Assembly (NCBI GenBank): GCA_023136785.1
Contig: JAGLQP010000150.1
Coordinates: forward strand, 1-5,603
Direction of reading: 5' to 3'
DNA length: 5,603 bases
DNA from: Spirochaetales bacterium
Lineage (GTDB): Bacteria; Spirochaetota; Spirochaetia; SZUA-6; DRHE01
Shown here: in pieces, positions 5,536-5,603 of the stretch
How positions within the stretch are numbered: position 1 is the first letter of the stretch
Layout: each line of letters opens with the position of its first letter
The notes under the pieces: model-generated
Told to the model about the DNA's origin: nothing
The model's input: the letters and a program-made list of their open reading frames with translations, nothing else
The model's database searches: none
Translations under genes and position numbers: made by a program

Positions 5536-5603
5536 CTACATCCGGGCGGTCCAGCGGATCAGTCTGTTGAAAAATGCTGCGTAGTACTCCCCTACCTCGA
5601 CCT
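5536..5603 (-). CDS. Possible C-terminal end of a convergent minus-strand gene, unrecognised
   Basis: On the minus strand a frame entering from the right edge reads 21 codons and ends with TAG at 5538-5536. The peptide VEVGEYYAAFFNRLIRWTARM is rich in aromatic and Arg residues, as in an amphipathic C-terminal helix. It ends just before the hairpin at 5505-5531, which would suit a convergent arrangement with the ROK kinase. No family is recognisable from so few residues, and a short open frame of this length can arise by chance. The right flank of the window would settle it. Confidence 0.3.
   Translation of the reverse strand, partial: VEVGEYYAAFFNRLIRWTARM

Noticed and set aside
5560..5582. 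CTGTTGAAAAATGCTGCG near the right edge as an insertion-sequence end
   Set aside because: It resembles TTTTTCAACAG-type ends seen near some insertion sequences, but there is no partner repeat, transposase or target duplication in the window.
5078..5584. Plus-strand frame of 168 codons running past the ROK kinase stop
   Set aside because: It is Arg/Gly/Ser-rich and out of frame with the kinase, as expected for a shifted frame in GC-rich coding DNA.

Overview
The window holds a compact sugar-phosphate metabolism locus. Four co-directional minus-strand genes read, in transcription order, PPi-type 6-phosphofructokinase (PFK), a GlmS-like tandem-SIS isomerase/deaminase, a variant ROK sugar kinase, and a DUF4954-family left-handed beta-helix protein that runs off the left edge. 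A second, canonical ROK sugar kinase is transcribed divergently on the plus strand. Gene spacing is tight: about 24 nt, then a 1-nt TAATG overlap, then 15 nt. Good Shine-Dalgarno sequences precede most starts, so the four minus-strand genes look like one operon.

Organism: the sequence is moderately GC-rich bacterial DNA with AGGAG-type ribosome binding sites. The PPi-type PFK and the DUF4954 protein, a family I associate mainly with Spirochaetota and Bacteroidota, make a free-living spirochaete (Spirochaeta/Sediminispirochaeta-like) my best guess. This is inferred from gene families only; no rRNA or other marker is present.

Layout: 1-1095 (minus) DUF4954 protein, C-terminal half missing; 1111-2124 (minus) variant ROK kinase; 2124-3140 (minus) tandem-SIS sugar-phosphate isomerase/deaminase; 3165-4343 (minus) PFK; 4344-4529 divergent regulatory region; 4530-5492 (plus) canonical ROK kinase; 5493-5603 a 9-bp hairpin and possibly the last codons of a convergent minus-strand gene. 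No stretch over 300 bases lacks a gene. No tRNA, rRNA, CRISPR array or complete mobile element was seen.

How the genes may work together (inference): a ROK kinase makes a hexose- or hexosamine-6-phosphate, the SIS enzyme converts it to fructose 6-phosphate, and PFK makes fructose 1,6-bisphosphate. That is a complete feed into glycolysis. The SIS protein keeps positional equivalents of the three GlmS isomerase catalytic residues but has no glutaminase domain, which favours a catabolic deaminase or isomerase. The PFK promoter has a -35/-10 pair with ideal 17-bp spacing, and its -10 lies inside a perfect 8-8-8 inverted repeat, a strong operator candidate. No transcription factor or transporter is encoded in the window, so the substrate and the regulator remain unknown.
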